Of a stretch of DNA of 36,043 nucleotides, positions 34,548 to 36,043 are shown one piece after another (within the stretch, counting starts at the first letter, position 1; the number at the start of each line of letters is the position of its first letter). The notes under the pieces are model-generated. The model saw only the letters and a list, made by a program, of their open reading frames with translations, did not search any database and was not told where the DNA came from. Made by a program: the position numbers and the translations under genes. Origin of the DNA: an uncultured Saprospiraceae bacterium (lineage in GTDB: Bacteria; Bacteroidota; Bacteroidia; Chitinophagales; Saprospiraceae); the NCBI GenBank assembly GCA_937974625.1, contig CALJVJ010000405.1:1-36043 (forward strand). The letters are read 5' to 3'.

Positions 34548-34801
34548 CCGATAGTTGAAGCTTTCAGCTTCAACTCAATATCTTTTAGGTTTTCAACCTA
34601 ATTAACTTTAAAAATAGCTAAATCAAATCGTTAGCCTGACGGCCTTTGGATTGTATCTTAACACGACTATCTTTAATGGTTTTATCATGTCTAACCTAGT
34701 GTACGTATAGCGTAAATTAGCGTGATTTTTGTAATTATAAGAGCAAGACACGACAAAGTCGTAAAAGATATTGAGTCGAAGATGCAATCTTCGACTATCG
34801 G
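34548..34801. repeat. Inverted pair of two-hairpin units with covarying stems
   Basis: The left unit (34548-34601, plus strand) and right unit (34749-34801, minus strand) read the same way. Each has a foot CCGAT, a 9-bp hairpin with loop TTTCA or TTGCA, a spacer CAATATCTTTT and then a second hairpin. The stems differ by compensatory changes: AGTTGAAGC/GCTTCAACT against AGTCGAAGA/TCTTCGACT, and AGGTT/AACCT against ACGAC/GTCGT. The 147-bp interior has no credible gene. The layout is like a BIME (paired REPs) or a MITE with structured ends. Confidence 0.8.
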
Positions 34802-34850
34802 CATCCTGCAAACTTGGGACATCGGGACTTAATATTAAAATAAAATTTTG

Positions 34851-35270
34851 ATGGACAAGGAAGTACGAAAAAATACCTATATAGCTTTTCTGATTGTTAT
34901 TATTATTGTAGTAATTTTGGGATATTTTAAACATATTGAACTTAAAGAGCATGGACTCTATGCAATAGGAGAAGTCACTAGTAGCCTTTATACTAATAAA
35001 GGTGCAAGAAAGGAAATATGGTATAAATTCAAAATTAAGGACAAACCACATAATGAATTCAGAGGTATTTATTCTCCGTTTATTTTATATAGGCTTTTTT
35101 TACCAAAAATAAACCCGAAAAAGGGAGAAAAGTATTTAGTAGTTTATTCTCAGAAAAATCCTAAAAATAACTTTCTAATACTAGCTAAACCTATTAAGGA
35201 ATACTTAAATGTTGATAGCTTAAATAATAAAGGTATTGATACTAATGATATTAATTTTTGGGAAAGATGA
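34851..35270 (+). CDS. Small membrane-anchored protein, DUF3592-like
   Basis: A 139-residue protein with an N-terminal membrane helix (IAFLIVIIIVVILGYF, about residues 11-26) after a basic MDKEVRKN, so the N-terminus is probably cytosolic. The remainder (YAIGEVTSSLYTNKG, EIWYKFKIKDK, KKGEKYLVVYSQKNPKN) recalls DUF3592-type beta domains, where a G-x-V strand is followed by the pattern V-x-Y, although the match is from recall and not strong. The frame opens with TTG at 34848; the adjacent ATG at 34851 is the natural start. It lies between the two-hairpin repeat element and a decayed terminator copy, and appears to be an isolated accessory gene. Function is unknown. Confidence 0.72.
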   Translation: MDKEVRKNTYIAFLIVIIIVVILGYFKHIELKEHGLYAIGEVTSSLYTNKGARKEIWYKFKIKDKPHNEFRGIYSPFILYRLFLPKINPKKGEKYLVVYSQKNPKNNFLILAKPIKEYLNVDSLNNKGIDTNDINFWER

Positions 35271-35300
35271 CTCCATTGTCGTAGTCTGCTTTTTCTAGAT

Positions 35301-35345
35301 TTATGATATAAAAAAGCCCAACTCTCAATAGATAGCCAGGCTTTT
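35301..35345 (+). terminator. Degenerate second copy of the aminotransferase terminator
   Basis: TTATGATATAAAAAAGCCC at 35301-35319 is identical to 34491-34509. The following bases match the 34510-34531 terminator stem with about six differences, which break several pairs of the stem. It therefore looks like a decayed duplicate, though it may still end the transcript of the small membrane protein gene (stop at 35270). Confidence 0.65.
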
Positions 35346-35355
35346 CCGTTTGACA

Positions 35356-35388
35356 AACCCTTGGAGGGTTCAAAACCCTCCAAGGGTT
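35356..35388. terminator. 15-bp GC-rich hairpin between convergent genes
   Basis: AACCCTTGGAGGGTT (35356-35370) pairs perfectly with 35374-35388 around a CAA loop. It lies just before the stop of the leftward acyl-CoA synthetase gene. There is no T-tract on either side, so it may be a bidirectional terminator or a dispersed palindromic repeat of the same general design as 2696-2728. Confidence 0.6.
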
Positions 35389-35400
35389 CAAAAGGGGCAA

Positions 35401-36043
35401 CTACGCCCAAATAATTTTCTCCTTCGCCTCATGCCATCCCAAATACTCCTCCAAATATCGGTCATCCAATTTCCCTCGTTTCACTTTCAAAGTAGGCGTC
35501 AACAAACCATTATCCTCAGACCAAGGTTCTTTTTGGACAACTATAGTAGAAATGTGCTCAAATTTTGCGCGATTATTATTGGTCTCTTTTAAACTTTCCA
35601 AAAACGAAGCTTCCATTTCTGCCTTATCAGCAGCTAAACCCAATTCTGATAAATTGACCAATGCAATCGGTTGAGGAATACCCAATCCAGCGACACAAAC
35701 CTGTTCTATAAAATCATTTTTCATCAATACTTCCTCCATCGGATTAGGCGTGATGTAACTCCCTTTGGATGTTTTAAAAGCATCTTTGACCCGTCCAATA
35801 ACACGAACATACCCATCATTATCAATTGTTCCTCTATCTCCACTATGCATCCAGCCATCAATTAACACTTCGTCAGTTTTCTCTGGATTTTTATAATAGC
35901 CTGTCATCATATATGGCGTCTTCATCAATATTTCATCTGTTTCTGGATGAATTTTGACTTCTCCAAAAGGAATAGCCTTCCCAACAGAATCTTGTGGAGA
36001 GTTAGGGTCAGGGCTATTCGTCATAGACCCACAAACCTCCGTC
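35401..36043 (-). CDS. Long-chain acyl-CoA synthetase, C-terminal part (5' end outside window)
   Basis: The open frame continues to the right edge. The residues before Met at 36024 read TEVCGS, matching the TE-containing core motif of adenylate-forming enzymes, so this Met is internal and the gene is truncated by the window. Visible motifs are GWMHSGDRG (adenylate-binding Asp), the hinge VIGRVKDAFKTSKGSYI and a terminal TPTLKVKRG with the likely catalytic lysine. Most resembles FAA1-type AMP-dependent synthetases, which activate fatty acids to acyl-CoA. About 214 residues are visible, roughly the last third of the usual 550-650. The N-terminal AMP-binding region is not in view, so substrate chain length cannot be judged. 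It is convergent with the small membrane protein gene. Confidence 0.92.
   Translation of the reverse strand, partial: TEVCGSMTNSPDPNSPQDSVGKAIPFGEVKIHPETDEILMKTPYMMTGYYKNPEKTDEVLIDGWMHSGDRGTIDNDGYVRVIGRVKDAFKTSKGSYITPNPMEEVLMKNDFIEQVCVAGLGIPQPIALVNLSELGLAADKAEMEASFLESLKETNNNRAKFEHISTIVVQKEPWSEDNGLLTPTLKVKRGKLDDRYLEEYLGWHEAKEKIIWA

Noticed and set aside
34548..34801. CRISPR-like repeats
   Set aside because: Only two copies, inverted, with differing stems and a single 147-bp interior; no regular spacers.
34623..35051. Minus-strand ORF of 142 codons across the repeat element and the small membrane gene
   Set aside because: It spans the structured repeat, reads antisense to a better gene, and resembles no protein family I recognise.

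Overview
The window is AT-rich bacterial DNA, most likely from the Bacteroidota and probably a Saprospiria-type member. Three things point there: a very large surface protein built of SprB-like repeats with a type IX secretion (T9SS) C-terminal sorting domain, a PD40/OmpA-domain protein beside it, and promoter-like sites of the form TTTG-N19-TAnnTTTG instead of the usual -35/-10 boxes. The lineage call is an inference from domain content; no rRNA or other phylogenetic marker is present.

Layout. 1-2.7 kb: the first codons of a leftward gene at the left edge, then tilS (tRNA-Ile lysidine synthase), a 58-residue DUF6435-type protein and an SDR protein that lacks the catalytic tyrosine. 2.75-6.95 kb (minus): a secreted 1396-residue protein with a glycosidase-like TIM barrel followed by alternating fibronectin-III-like and discoidin-like modules. 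7.0-9.8 kb: an intergenic stretch with an orphan terminator, an ethanolamine-type permease and a class I glutamine amidotransferase-like protein. 9.86-18.6 kb: a PD40/OmpA envelope protein convergent with the giant SprB-repeat adhesin. 18.6-19.4 kb: non-coding, with a 157-bp imperfect palindrome. 19.4-22.5 kb (minus): a probable two-gene operon of a methyltransferase-like protein and a membrane-anchored M28 metallopeptidase. 22.5-23.1 kb: non-coding, with a second long palindrome carrying a promoter-like site. 23.1-28.8 kb: a secreted 1892-residue protein ending in a GEVED-type domain. 28.9-31.25 kb (minus): folP (dihydropteroate synthase) and a membrane protein with a SPOR-like tail. 31.4-34.5 kb (plus): a YbgC-type thioesterase, a YihY/BrkB membrane protein and an aspartate aminotransferase. 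34.5-35.4 kb: a repeat-rich island around a small membrane protein. 35.4 kb to the right edge (minus): the C-terminal part of a long-chain acyl-CoA synthetase.

Housekeeping genes (tilS, folP, aminotransferase, thioesterase, acyl-CoA synthetase) are interleaved with three very large exported proteins. Convergent gene pairs are separated by strong hairpins. No T9SS core genes, CRISPR array, tRNA, rRNA or transposase was found.

The most unusual signal is at 34548-34801. Two inverted copies of a two-hairpin unit keep an identical foot and spacer while both stems differ by compensatory base-pair changes, which suggests selected secondary structure. The element and the small gene beside it lie between two diverged copies of the same terminator.
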